A DNA stretch of 35,620 nt from Halobacillus faecis. Lineage in GTDB: Bacteria; Bacillota; Bacilli; Bacillales; Halobacillaceae. Shown piece by piece: positions 8,178-15,947 of this stretch. The stretch covers positions 1 through 35,620 of the forward strand of contig NZ_BJYD01000038.1 of the NCBI RefSeq assembly GCF_007991335.1. The letters run 5' to 3'. The translations under genes and the position numbers were made by a program. Position 1 is the first letter of the stretch. The number at the start of each line of letters is the position of its first letter. A model generated the notes under the pieces. The model saw only the letters and a program-made list of their open reading frames with translations. It was not told the DNA's origin and did no database searches.

Positions 8178-8207
8178 ATTATAACGGATAACAATCAGAA
8201 AAGTCAA
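8178..8207 (-). promoter_or_regulatory. SigA-type promoter of the SAM riboswitch operon
   Basis: On the minus strand TTGACT (8207-8202) is separated by 18 nt from TATAAT (8183-8178). It lies between the stop codon of the preceding PLP-enzyme gene and the riboswitch, so the operon has its own start site. Confidence 0.65.
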
Positions 8208-8221
8208 TTATTTTAGAAAAT

Positions 8222-9367
8222 TTAATTTTTAGAATCTGCGAGTGCTTTTTCCAGTTGTTTGACAATATCTTCATAATCTTCAATGCCGATCGACAGACGA
8301 ATCACGTAATCATTGATGCCGATTTTCTCACGTTCAGTATTCGATAACGCACGATGAGAGGTACGGACAGGATAAGAAACCGTTGTTTCTACACCTGCGA
8401 GCGTAGGGGCGATTTTCACCCATCCGAGTGAACGGAAAAACGCCTCTACGTCAATCGAATCATTAAGCTCAATGGTCACAATGGCTCCGTTCCCTCTTTC
8501 CGAAACCTTTTCAGGGTAATAGACGGTACGGACGGCATCATGTTCACCCAGGGCTTTCGCTACCTGTTCTGCATTGTATGATTGTTTTTTCATTCTAAGA
8601 CCTAATGTTTTTGCCCCGCGTTGAGTCAGCCATGCTTCGAACGGGCTAAGGTTCGCACCAAATGTGACAATCTTTTGAGTAGCGGCCTTAACCAACTCCT
8701 CATTTCCGACCAGCACCCCGCACGTCACGTCACTATGACCACCAATATACTTCGTTCCACTATGGACGACAAGATCGACTCCATGCGTGTACGGCTGCAA
8801 TAAGTATGGGGTAGCGAACGTATTATCAACCATCGTTTTCACATTCTTTTTACGAGCAAGGGCGACTAAACCTTCTAAATCTTCCACCCTTAAAAAAGGA
8901 TTGGAGATCGATTCCGTATAGAGAAGCTTCGTTTGATCTGTGATCACCTCTGAAACTTTCTCAAGATTTGAAAAAGAAACCATCGTGACATCAATACCGA
9001 ACGTGGACAGCTCTTTGGTGATCAGCTTGTGTGAACCCCCATAAACATCCTCTGCGGCAACGATATGATCCCCTGGTTTTGCAACCGCTAGAATACCGGC
9101 AAGAATGGCTGACATTCCGGATGAAGAGGCCACCCCGGCTGGTGCTTCCTCCAGTTCCGCAACGGTCCCCGCAAGTTCATCGGTATTGGGGTTTCGCTCT
9201 CTTGTATATAAATAAGGGCTGTGTCCCTCATAATAACTTTCTAAGTGATCCAAGTCTTTGAATGTAAAGGCGGACGTCTGGTAAATCGGTGTGCTCTTAC
9301 TATTCGGCACAAGGCGCTGGTCCGCTTTATGGTGTACAATTTTCGTATCAAAAGATGTATTCGTCAT
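8222..9367 (-). CDS. Cystathionine gamma-synthase/lyase-type PLP enzyme
   Basis: This 381-aa enzyme of the Cys/Met metabolism PLP family catalyses beta- or gamma-elimination or replacement on cystathionine, homocysteine or related substrates. It shows TPIYQTSAFTF, YTRERNPNTDELA, SSGMSAILAG, DNTFATPYLLQPYTHGVD and PLP-lysine K206 in HSGTKYIGGHSD. The C-terminal APTLAGVETTVSYP stretch is typical of the cystathionine lyase/synthase branch. I cannot separate MetC-like beta-lyase, MetI-like gamma-synthase and gamma-lyase by eye. The ATG at 9367 is chosen because GAGAGGAGA precedes it; 21 further codons are open upstream without a site. It has its own promoter. It differs from the adjacent MetY fusion and is probably not a recent duplicate. 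Confidence 0.88.
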   Translation of the reverse strand: MTNTSFDTKIVHHKADQRLVPNSKSTPIYQTSAFTFKDLDHLESYYEGHSPYLYTRERNPNTDELAGTVAELEEAPAGVASSSGMSAILAGILAVAKPGDHIVAAEDVYGGSHKLITKELSTFGIDVTMVSFSNLEKVSEVITDQTKLLYTESISNPFLRVEDLEGLVALARKKNVKTMVDNTFATPYLLQPYTHGVDLVVHSGTKYIGGHSDVTCGVLVGNEELVKAATQKIVTFGANLSPFEAWLTQRGAKTLGLRMKKQSYNAEQVAKALGEHDAVRTVYYPEKVSERGNGAIVTIELNDSIDVEAFFRSLGWVKIAPTLAGVETTVSYPVRTSHRALSNTEREKIGINDYVIRLSIGIEDYEDIVKQLEKALADSKN

Positions 9368-9400
9368 CGTTCGTCTCCTCTCTCTATCACTTAATGAGAA

Positions 9401-9430
9401 ATTATATAGAAAAAGCAGGAATATTGTCAA
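9401..9430 (-). promoter_or_regulatory. SigA-type promoter for the cystathionine-enzyme gene
   Basis: On the minus strand TTGACA (9430-9425) and TATAAT (9406-9401) are both perfect consensus boxes, 18 nt apart. The -35 box overlaps the stop codon of the upstream Nudix gene. Confidence 0.75.
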
Positions 9431-10026
9431 AGTTTTGCGACATATTCACGAATCACATGAAAGATGTACCGCTCATATCTTTTTTCATGAGGGACAAGGT
9501 TGTTACGAGTCACTGCTTTTTCTTTTTCAGTAAGAATAGAGACCCCCTTTACACTCTCTTGTTTATCCATTAACCCTTCCATATCGACCAATGGCACAGA
9601 AACGATATCCTTCACTTCTTCTCCGATTGTAAAAGTCCTATCACTTGTCCATGGTAGAAGGTAAATATGACAAATTTCGCGGTCCAAGAGTGATCCTTCC
9701 TTCAATTCTTCCTTGAAATCGCCTTGATACGCCAATTCCCCTGGGACCACCTTCAAACCGATTTCCTCTTCAATTTCCCGGACGCCAGCCAGTAGTATGT
9801 CCTCCCCTGCCTCTATATGTCCCGCAGCTGTAATATCATAAAGGCTCGGGAAATCCTGCTTATGGTCCGCTCTTTGTTGCAGCAGTAAATGGATCTTCTC
9901 ACCTTCCATGTGGAACATCCAACAGTGGAAGGTTTCATGCCAATCCCCGTCCTGATGGACATGATCTCTTTCTTTGATACCAATCGGATGCCCTTTTTCA
10001 TCAAAAATCGTCAACATCTCCGCCAT
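9427..10026 (-). CDS. Nudix hydrolase
   Basis: This 199-aa Nudix protein has the box GHIEAGE...REIEEEIGL at residues 69-91, with the metal-binding REIEEE helix intact. The N-terminal MLTIFDEKGHPIGIKERDHVHQDGDWHETFHCWMF pattern matches the YfcD/isopentenyl-diphosphate-isomerase-like Nudix subgroup, which hydrolyses nucleoside or other diphosphates. The exact substrate is unknown. The start at 10026 is chosen from GAGGAGGG 9 nt upstream; the frame is open for another 57 codons, but that part crosses the terminator of the preceding gene. Confidence 0.88.
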   Translation of the reverse strand: MAEMLTIFDEKGHPIGIKERDHVHQDGDWHETFHCWMFHMEGEKIHLLLQQRADHKQDFPSLYDITAAGHIEAGEDILLAGVREIEEEIGLKVVPGELAYQGDFKEELKEGSLLDREICHIYLLPWTSDRTFTIGEEVKDIVSVPLVDMEGLMDKQESVKGVSILTEKEKAVTRNNLVPHEKRYERYIFHVIREYVAKL

Positions 10027-10092
10027 ACGTAATCCCTCCTCAACCTTATTGTTCCAACACTCTCCCCCTGAAAAATACACAGAACGAAAATA

Positions 10093-10115
10093 GCTCAGAG
10101 CGTCACACTCTGAGC
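10093..10115 (-). terminator. Terminator-like hairpin after the GGDEF-EAL gene
   Basis: GCTCAGAG and CTCTGAGC form an 8-bp perfect stem with a 7-nt loop. On the minus strand a short TATTTTC tail follows. It lies about 90 nt past the stop of the GGDEF-EAL gene and upstream of the Nudix gene. Confidence 0.6.
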
Positions 10116-10187
10116 ATAAGACAACCTTAAAGGAATGTAGAGTATTACACCAAAGAATAACAAAATACCAGAACGCCAGTACATCAT
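10095..10187 (-). CDS. Possible 30-aa single-helix membrane peptide
   Basis: The ORF starts at an ATG with AAGGTGG 6 nt upstream, 15 nt behind the GGDEF-EAL stop, and encodes MMYWRSGILLFFGVILYIPL plus ten more residues. The core is hydrophobic enough for one transmembrane helix. Its stop codon lies inside the terminator stem at 10093-10115, which is unusual for a gene. It could be a real small membrane protein coupled to the signalling gene or a chance ORF. I recognise no family. Confidence 0.3.
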   Translation of the reverse strand: MMYWRSGILLFFGVILYIPLRLSYAQSVTL

Positions 10188-10201
10188 GAACATCCACCTT
10201 T

Positions 10202-12355
10202 TTAGTTGATCACGAGGCTTGCAGGCACTGGCTTGCTAAAGTAATACCCCTGATATTCATAACAGCCTTTCTGCTTTAAGTAGGCCATATGTTTACTGGT
10301 TTCCACACCTTCAGCAATGACCTGAAGTCCAAGACTTTTCGCCATACTGATGATGGCATTAACAATCGGCACTTCTTTCCCTTGCTCTCCGATTTGATTG
10401 ATGAACGATCGATCGATTTTTATCGCATCAACAGGAAGACGATGTAAATAACTGAGGGAAGAAAAACCAACGCCAAAGTCATCCAAATGGACTTTGATCC
10501 CTTTTTCCCGCAACCCGTTCAATGTATCTGTGCTGCGTTCAAAATCCTGAAGGACCATTGTTTCCGTAATTTCAAGGATCAGGCTGTCAGGAGGAAGCTT
10601 TGAATCTCTAAGAGCTTTCAGCACTTTTTTTGAAAGATTGGAATCCTTGAACTGCTGGGCAGACAGATTCACTGATATTTTTAAATCCGTCCTTCGGTCT
10701 TCCACCTGCCATCTTTTTGCTTGCTGACAAGCTTCGTTCAATACCCATTCCCCAATCTCTATAATCATCCCCGATTCCTCAGCAAGGCTGATGAAATATT
10801 GTGGAGACAACAAACCATAATCCGGATGGTTCCAACGTATGAGTGATTCATACCCGATCACCTGTGATGTTCTTCCACACACCTGAGACTGATAATGAAG
10901 CTCAAACTGATGTTTATCAAGCGCATGATGGAGAGATTGCTTCAAATGGAGCTCTTCTCTCATCTGCTCACTCATTTTTTCTTCATAAACGGCATAGCGG
11001 TTTTTTCCGCTTCTCTTGGCTTCGTGCATCGCTGCATCCGCATGGCGTAAAAGAGTTTCTCCACTATATTGATCTCGGTGGCGCTCCTGGGTGAAGGTAA
11101 CACCAATACTCACGGTATTATAGAACTCTTTTTCTCCAATAAGAAAAGGGCGTCGCATCGAGTGAATAACGTGATCACAGATTTCCCTTAGCTCTTCAAT
11201 GCTTTGGACATGTCTGAGAAGGACAACAAATTCATCACTGCTGATTCTGGAAATTACAGCATCATGTTTTGCGAATGTCTGCCTCAAGTAGCGGGAGAAT
11301 TGCCGAAGCAATTCATCCCCTTTCGTGTGTCCCCAGGAATCATTGAGCATTTTAAAGTTATCAATGTCGATGAGTAAGAGAGCCATATTGTGTTCTTTTT
11401 CTGCCGTAGATTGAATTTCGTCTTCCAGGATGCCTGAAAGATAGCTTCTTGTAACAAGCCCTGTCAAAGGATCGTACTGAGACAAGATCTCCAGCTTCTT
11501 TTCTGCTTGCATTCTGGAAAGCTCATTTGCTGTACGATCAGCAAAGATTTGAAAAAGAGCTTTGCTTAATGGCCCGCTCGTCTGCGTGCGGTTATCCATA
11601 ATCGCAAGGATTCCGATGACTTCACCATCCGAGTTAAGCAAAGCTTTCCCGAGATAACTCTCCACTCCAAAATCCTTTATCGTTTGATCTTCAGGGAAAA
11701 GTGTCCCTACATCATTCGGATAATAACATTCATGAAACCTCGTTACTTGCTCACAAGGGGTATTTTTCAACGCATAGCGCAAACCCGAACTAGTCCTCCC
11801 TTTAAAAGACAAGGAAATCGCTGTCACTTCATTTTTAGCTTCTCCAGTCAATTCCCCGACCAGCACGGTTTCCACGCCAAGGACGGAGGATAAATACTCT
11901 ACAAGAAAATCAAAGAATTCTTGTCCATTGTAGGAAAGAAAAGCATCACCAATCTCCACAATTGCTTTCTTAATCCGACCCAATTCTTCAATGTAAGCAG
12001 AATCAGGAGCGGACATACCTGTATATCCAAGGATGTTTCCATCCTCATCAAAAAAAGGCGTGACGATATCCTTCATCCATTCGTACTTTCCAGCGTTCAC
12101 CACACGATAATTCATATAAAAAAAATGACGATTCTCTTTCGTCATCGTTTGATGGTCCATATATGCCAAGTCATCCTTATGAATGAGCCGCAGTAAATCC
12201 CGACAACTCAATAGGGTTGAGTCCAACTTCCATTGGCTTTTCAACCTTTCACTCACATAGATGTTCTCTTTTTCAATATCGAAGAACCATATAGGGATGG
12301 AAAGCTGCTTAAGTGTATTCCAAGGATGTTCCATGATCCGAGCCATTCCGTTCAC
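10202..12355 (-). CDS. PAS-GAF-GGDEF-EAL cyclic-di-GMP signalling protein
   Basis: This 717-aa cytoplasmic protein has no membrane segment. A PAS domain covers residues 15-115, a GAF domain about 130-285, GGDEF 290-455 and EAL 465-715. The cyclase signature reads SSDEF (372-376) instead of GGDEF, so diguanylate cyclase activity is doubtful and the domain may only bind GTP. The phosphodiesterase site looks complete: ESL (E503), N563, E595, D625-D626, K646, E682 and Q702. The likely net role is c-di-GMP breakdown controlled by PAS/GAF input. The start is a GTG at 12355 with GGAG close by; an in-frame ATG at 12346 with AGGTG upstream is nearly as good. Confidence 0.9.
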   Translation of the reverse strand: MNGMARIMEHPWNTLKQLSIPIWFFDIEKENIYVSERLKSQWKLDSTLLSCRDLLRLIHKDDLAYMDHQTMTKENRHFFYMNYRVVNAGKYEWMKDIVTPFFDEDGNILGYTGMSAPDSAYIEELGRIKKAIVEIGDAFLSYNGQEFFDFLVEYLSSVLGVETVLVGELTGEAKNEVTAISLSFKGRTSSGLRYALKNTPCEQVTRFHECYYPNDVGTLFPEDQTIKDFGVESYLGKALLNSDGEVIGILAIMDNRTQTSGPLSKALFQIFADRTANELSRMQAEKKLEILSQYDPLTGLVTRSYLSGILEDEIQSTAEKEHNMALLLIDIDNFKMLNDSWGHTKGDELLRQFSRYLRQTFAKHDAVISRISSDEFVVLLRHVQSIEELREICDHVIHSMRRPFLIGEKEFYNTVSIGVTFTQERHRDQYSGETLLRHADAAMHEAKRSGKNRYAVYEEKMSEQMREELHLKQSLHHALDKHQFELHYQSQVCGRTSQVIGYESLIRWNHPDYGLLSPQYFISLAEESGMIIEIGEWVLNEACQQAKRWQVEDRRTDLKISVNLSAQQFKDSNLSKKVLKALRDSKLPPDSLILEITETMVLQDFERSTDTLNGLREKGIKVHLDDFGVGFSSLSYLHRLPVDAIKIDRSFINQIGEQGKEVPIVNAIISMAKSLGLQVIAEGVETSKHMAYLKQKGCYEYQGYYFSKPVPASLVIN

Positions 12356-12409
12356 CTACTCCAAAAAAGTTTATTCCCTCTTCCTAAATATCGGAAAATT
12401 AGAACTAAA

Positions 12410-12435
12410 GTTTAATCCTTTTTTCACGAGGAAAA
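12410..12435 (+). promoter_or_regulatory. Possible SigB-type promoter
   Basis: GTTTAA (12410-12415) and GGAAAA (12430-12435) are 14 nt apart, close to the GTTTAA-N14-GGGTAT pattern of general-stress promoters. The -10 box is imperfect. It lies 25 nt before a 56-codon gene. Confidence 0.35.
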
Positions 12436-12459
12436 CTACCCAAAAAGGAGGAAAATTAT

Positions 12460-12630
12460 ATGAAACAGAAAAAACAAAGACGAGGTACTGTGGAGCAGAC
12501 CAATGATATGGCACAAGTGTTCAATCGAAAGTTGAGCTACAGCCAATCCTTTTCCCATCAAGCGGATGATGATGAAGTCCATTCTGAAAGTGAAGCTCTC
12601 TACCACCATTATTCAGATGATGAAGATTAA
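12460..12630 (+). CDS. Small hydrophilic protein, 56 aa
   Basis: The ORF has a strong site (AAAGGAGG, 8 nt before the ATG) and its own terminator directly after the stop, so it is very likely a real gene. The protein begins MKQKKQRRGTVEQTNDMAQV, with a basic start, a polar middle (LSYSQSFSHQ) and an acidic tail (YSDDED). It has no cysteine, membrane helix or signal. I recognise no family. The size, polar make-up and possible SigB-like promoter would suit a stress or spore-associated small protein, but that is a guess. Confidence 0.7.
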   Translation: MKQKKQRRGTVEQTNDMAQVFNRKLSYSQSFSHQADDDEVHSESEALYHHYSDDED

Positions 12631-12665
12631 AAAAAGTGATCTCGATTTTGAGATCACTTTTTTTA
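12631..12665 (+). terminator. Terminator of the 56-aa gene
   Basis: AAGTGATCTC (12635-12644) pairs with GAGATCACTT (12651-12660) over a 6-nt loop, and a T run follows. Confidence 0.9.
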
Positions 12666-12787
12666 GTGCTTCCAACTCATAATGACCGAAAATTCTGTTA
12701 TTATATGAGTGGAACACCTACAAATCTTTACATAATCTCCAAAACATCGGGACTGACGCTTATCTTGGCAACGAAACGCCGAAATCA

Positions 12788-12805
12788 TCTCGAAACTGAG
12801 TCTTC
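12788..12805. repeat. 18-nt repeat, copy 2
   Basis: This is an exact match to positions 7-24. It lies in the 222-bp gap between the terminator at 12665 and the gene at 12888, about 80 nt before that gene. I see no other clear structure in this gap. Confidence 0.5.
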
Positions 12806-12887
12806 CACAAACGGGAGCTTATACGAAACAAGATAGAGATTTAATGATGGAGTTTAGAAACAAACCAAAAGAAAGGGTTATTTACAT

Positions 12888-14330
12888 ATGAAGAAAGGCA
12901 CCAACAAGAGCAAGTGGATTTTAATCGTTGTTTCTTTGATGGTTTTAGCTGTAGGGGCTTATGTTTACACAGACAGCAGCGAAGAAAAGTTGGCTTTGAG
13001 CACAGATTCCAAACCAATGAGAAAAGCAAAGTCGGTGGACCTTGAAGAATTTCCTCTTCAATGGCGTGAAGTCGATACATTTGAACAGGTGAATGAGTTT
13101 TATGAAGAACGTATCCACAATTTATCATTAGCAAGGAAAAAGGGCTTAACCGTCCGACCGCAAGAGTCTACTCCAATTCCTGAAAAAGATGGGCGGATGC
13201 AGATCAACGAGGTGTGGCACAGCGGGACCACCATCCATGTATTGTACAGCATAGACCTTTCTGCATTAACGAGTAAAGATAGCGACAATGAAGAAACCAA
13301 GTACCTCGTTCAGCCGCCATCTGTAGAAAGTATAAACATAGAATCCATGAATGGAAGCGACCAACAATCGTTCCAGCAGCATTCGCAACCCCTCCACCCC
13401 AGGGATACGGTTGTGTTTGAAAATCGAGTTTACGGGCTCATCCAGCTTCCTCCCATTACGGAGAAATGGGGGTATAATTTTGATCCCCATGATATAAAGG
13501 ATTATGATAAAGAATTTTCAACTTCCTTCAGTCTGCGGATCAATCACCATACAATCGAAACTAAAGGAATGCCAGTCCGTTATTTCCATGACAAGGATGG
13601 ACATGTGCTCCAAAGATATACAACAGACGAGGTGTACACTGATGACCTTGTCACAATGGAACCGACATCCGTAAATATCGGCGTTGCCTCAAGCAACGTA
13701 AAAATGAAGATAAAGGCAGAAGGGAAAGAAATCGGTCAGTCCGTGCATGCCGTCATAAAAACGGAGGAAGAATCCGAACACCCTGTCAGGCTTTATCTAA
13801 ACGAGACAGAAGAAGATAATGTATATGAGGCCTGGTTCCAGCCGCCATCAGAACCACTTACAGAGGCCGTGAGCCTTAAACTTGGGTCTCTTCAAATCCA
13901 TGATGATACCCCTTATTCATTCACCGTTGACATGACTCAGTTTAAAGACCATTCAAACGAATCTGTCGTGTTAAATGAGAAAGTGGGTGAAGCTCACAAT
14001 ACAGATATCATCCTTGAACAGGTCGATTCATTTTCCGGAACCAATATGAATCTTCAACTCAAGTATGAACCCCATGAAGCGGATCAAGAAGAAAAATTGG
14101 TCGGTGCTCAACTCGCCCCGATGAATAGCCTCGAGGAAGAACGGGAGAAATTTATAGAAGTCGTTACGAATGAAGGCGAAACGACAGAGGCTAATATTTG
14201 GGGGCACGATAATAGAGGAGACATCCACTTCCAGTCTCCCGCTTTAAGGAACGCAGAGGAAATCACTGTCACTGTGAATAAGATGGTGTACGCTCACAGA
14301 TTAGGTCATACCTTCGACTTAAATCAATAG
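12888..14330 (+). CDS. Membrane-anchored or secreted protein of unknown function
   Basis: This 480-aa protein has one N-terminal hydrophobic segment (residues 9-27) after a lysine-rich start, with no lipobox. It is therefore an uncleaved anchor or a signal peptide, and the rest lies outside the cell. The extracellular part is strongly acidic, as expected for a halophile, and rich in predicted beta-strand pattern, for example LRINHHTIETKGMPVRYF and SVNIGVASSNVKMKIKAEG. It may be built of immunoglobulin-like beta domains. No catalytic motif is visible and I recognise no family. GAAAGG lies 11 nt before the ATG. It is a single gene with a shared terminator downstream. Confidence 0.75.
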   Translation: MKKGTNKSKWILIVVSLMVLAVGAYVYTDSSEEKLALSTDSKPMRKAKSVDLEEFPLQWREVDTFEQVNEFYEERIHNLSLARKKGLTVRPQESTPIPEKDGRMQINEVWHSGTTIHVLYSIDLSALTSKDSDNEETKYLVQPPSVESINIESMNGSDQQSFQQHSQPLHPRDTVVFENRVYGLIQLPPITEKWGYNFDPHDIKDYDKEFSTSFSLRINHHTIETKGMPVRYFHDKDGHVLQRYTTDEVYTDDLVTMEPTSVNIGVASSNVKMKIKAEGKEIGQSVHAVIKTEEESEHPVRLYLNETEEDNVYEAWFQPPSEPLTEAVSLKLGSLQIHDDTPYSFTVDMTQFKDHSNESVVLNEKVGEAHNTDIILEQVDSFSGTNMNLQLKYEPHEADQEEKLVGAQLAPMNSLEEEREKFIEVVTNEGETTEANIWGHDNRGDIHFQSPALRNAEEITVTVNKMVYAHRLGHTFDLNQ

Positions 14331-14331
14331 G

Positions 14332-14368
14332 AAAAAAGCAGAGGTTGAATATCCCTCTGCTTTTTTAA
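14332..14368. terminator. Bidirectional terminator
   Basis: AAAAAGCAGAGG pairs with CCTCTGCTTTTT across a short loop. T runs exist on both strands, so it serves the gene ending at 14330 (+) and the hydrolase gene ending at 14365 (-). Confidence 0.88.
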
Positions 14369-15129
14369 ATTTCTCCTTGCACAAAACGGATGACAGCGTC
14401 ATTGAAACGATCATAATGAGTGGCAGGCGTCTGATGAAAAGCGTGTTCAATCACTTCCATCTTTACATTAGAGCAAGCGCGGTAGTAATGAGCATGTTCA
14501 TTGATCCAGAATTCTTTATTGCCATATACGAGCAACAAGGGTTGAGTAAGCCTGTTCAACCGCCCGCTGCAATCAAATGAAAGGGCACGGTTGTAATAGG
14601 TGTACCAACATTCCGGATCGGACTTCGCCATGTGCTCATTTAATTCACGCTTAATTTCGGCATCCTTAAAATGGGAATGGCTAAGTAACTTGGCAAGCGT
14701 CTCAGGGCTCTTATTCACCCAGTACATTCCCCCTAAAAACTCAAACCGAAGTCCACCTGTGGCTACCTTCGGGAAACCGCCGGCAAGAATCACTGCTTTC
14801 GTCCGTTCAGGAAAGGTGAGAGCGAATTCCTGGGCAATCATCCCTCCGCATGAATAGCCGATGACGACGATTTGATCGAGATCTAAATGATCGATGAGCT
14901 GGACGACCTCCCTTGCGTACATGGATACATCAGGCGCATGAGAAATTACATCAGAATCCCCGTTCCCACTGAGGTCTGGAAAAATGACACGAAATTCCCT
15001 CGCGAGGGAGTGCTGCATTTTGAATACTTTCCTCCCCATTCCAGGAGGATGGATAAAAACAAGGGCTTCCCCGTTCCCTCGGTCATCATAAAATAATTGC
15101 GCCCCGGATTTTTCTGTAAAATAAGGCAT
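14365..15129 (-). CDS. Alpha/beta-fold hydrolase
   Basis: This is a 254-aa alpha/beta hydrolase. The nucleophile elbow is GYSCGG with S93, the oxyanion region is HPPGMG at residues 27-32, and the acid and histidine lie in LLVYGNKEFW and EHAFHQTP (His near 232). The fold is that of esterases, lactonases and C-C hydrolases such as MhpC; the substrate is unknown. It has no signal peptide, so it is cytoplasmic. It is a monocistronic minus-strand gene divergent from sco. The ribosome site is weak (GGGGATGAAG region). Confidence 0.85.
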   Translation of the reverse strand: MPYFTEKSGAQLFYDDRGNGEALVFIHPPGMGRKVFKMQHSLAREFRVIFPDLSGNGDSDVISHAPDVSMYAREVVQLIDHLDLDQIVVIGYSCGGMIAQEFALTFPERTKAVILAGGFPKVATGGLRFEFLGGMYWVNKSPETLAKLLSHSHFKDAEIKRELNEHMAKSDPECWYTYYNRALSFDCSGRLNRLTQPLLLVYGNKEFWINEHAHYYRACSNVKMEVIEHAFHQTPATHYDRFNDAVIRFVQGEI

Positions 15130-15220
15130 GGCTCTTCATCCCCTAACCGATATTCATGGAACCTTATCATTCCCAGAGAGACTGAAATTATGTCCATTTA
15201 CCGAATATATTAAGGTTCGA

Positions 15221-15249
15221 TTGACCTTACTCTCATGCAGGCGTAAACT
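15221..15249 (+). promoter_or_regulatory. SigA-type promoter of sco
   Basis: TTGACC (15221-15226) and TAAACT (15244-15249) are 17 nt apart, 36 nt before the sco start codon. Confidence 0.5.
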
Positions 15250-15284
15250 AGACCTGTATCATAATGTCCGGAAGGGGAAACAAA

Positions 15285-15863
15285 ATGAAACGTTTTCTAT
15301 TACTTAGTCTATTCGCAGGAATTGTCGTCTTCTTGGCTGCTTGCGGATCGAATGAACTTGAGAATACGCTGGATTGGGAAGTCCAGTCTTTTGAAGGAAC
15401 GACACAAGAGGGAGAAAGCTTTTCCACCGACGATATGGAAGGAAAAGTTTGGCTTGCCAATTTCATCTTTACCAACTGCAATACGGTCTGCCCGCCCATG
15501 ACCCGTAATATGGTGAAAATTCAAGAGCAGTTAAAAAAAGAAGACATTAATGCTGAAATTGTGTCCTTCAGTGTAGATCCGACGGTGGATTCGCCTGAAG
15601 TATTAAAAGAGTTTGGTAAGAAATACGGCGTTGATCATAGCAACTGGTCGTTTATTACGGAATACACACAGGAAGAAATCTCCACGTTCGCTCAAGAGAG
15701 CTTCAAAACTTCCGCAGTAAAAACAGAAGGGAACGACCAGGTCATTCATGGAACAGCTTTTTATCTGATCAATGAAGAAGGATTGGTCTTGAAGAAATAT
15801 AAAGGGAACACTGAAGTCCCGTTTGAACAAATTGTTGAAGACACCAAAACTATCGCTAACTAA
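15285..15863 (+). CDS. SCO1/SenC-family copper lipoprotein
   Basis: This 192-aa thioredoxin-fold lipoprotein delivers copper to the CuA site of cytochrome c oxidase. It shows a lipobox with Cys20 (FLAAC), the copper ligands C65-x3-C69 (NCNTVCP) and H155 (VIHGTAF), and the FSVDPTVDSPEVL stretch of the family. Bacillus Sco (YpmQ) has the same size. The ATG at 15285 has GGAAGGGG 8 nt upstream; an ATG at 15264 in the same frame lacks a site and would spoil the signal peptide. It is a single gene with a strong terminator. Confidence 0.93.
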   Translation: MKRFLLLSLFAGIVVFLAACGSNELENTLDWEVQSFEGTTQEGESFSTDDMEGKVWLANFIFTNCNTVCPPMTRNMVKIQEQLKKEDINAEIVSFSVDPTVDSPEVLKEFGKKYGVDHSNWSFITEYTQEEISTFAQESFKTSAVKTEGNDQVIHGTAFYLINEEGLVLKKYKGNTEVPFEQIVEDTKTIAN

Positions 15864-15905
15864 AAAGAACCTCCCGCTCCAATTTAGAAGCGGGAGGTTC
15901 TTTTA
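15862..15905. terminator. Bidirectional terminator between sco and ypuA-like gene
   Basis: AAAAGAACCTCCCGCT pairs with AGCGGGAGGTTCTTTT, giving a 16-bp stem with T runs at both sides. It serves sco (+) and the convergent DUF1002 gene (-). Confidence 0.9.
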
Positions 15906-15947
15906 AAAATGTACATCAGGCCATTTGAGGCTTACTCAAAAATATCA

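Noticed and set aside
8080-8200. CGGATAACAAT near 8185-8195, similar to part of the lac operator
   Set aside because: It is an 11-nt chance match inside the promoter spacer of the SAM operon, with no symmetric partner.
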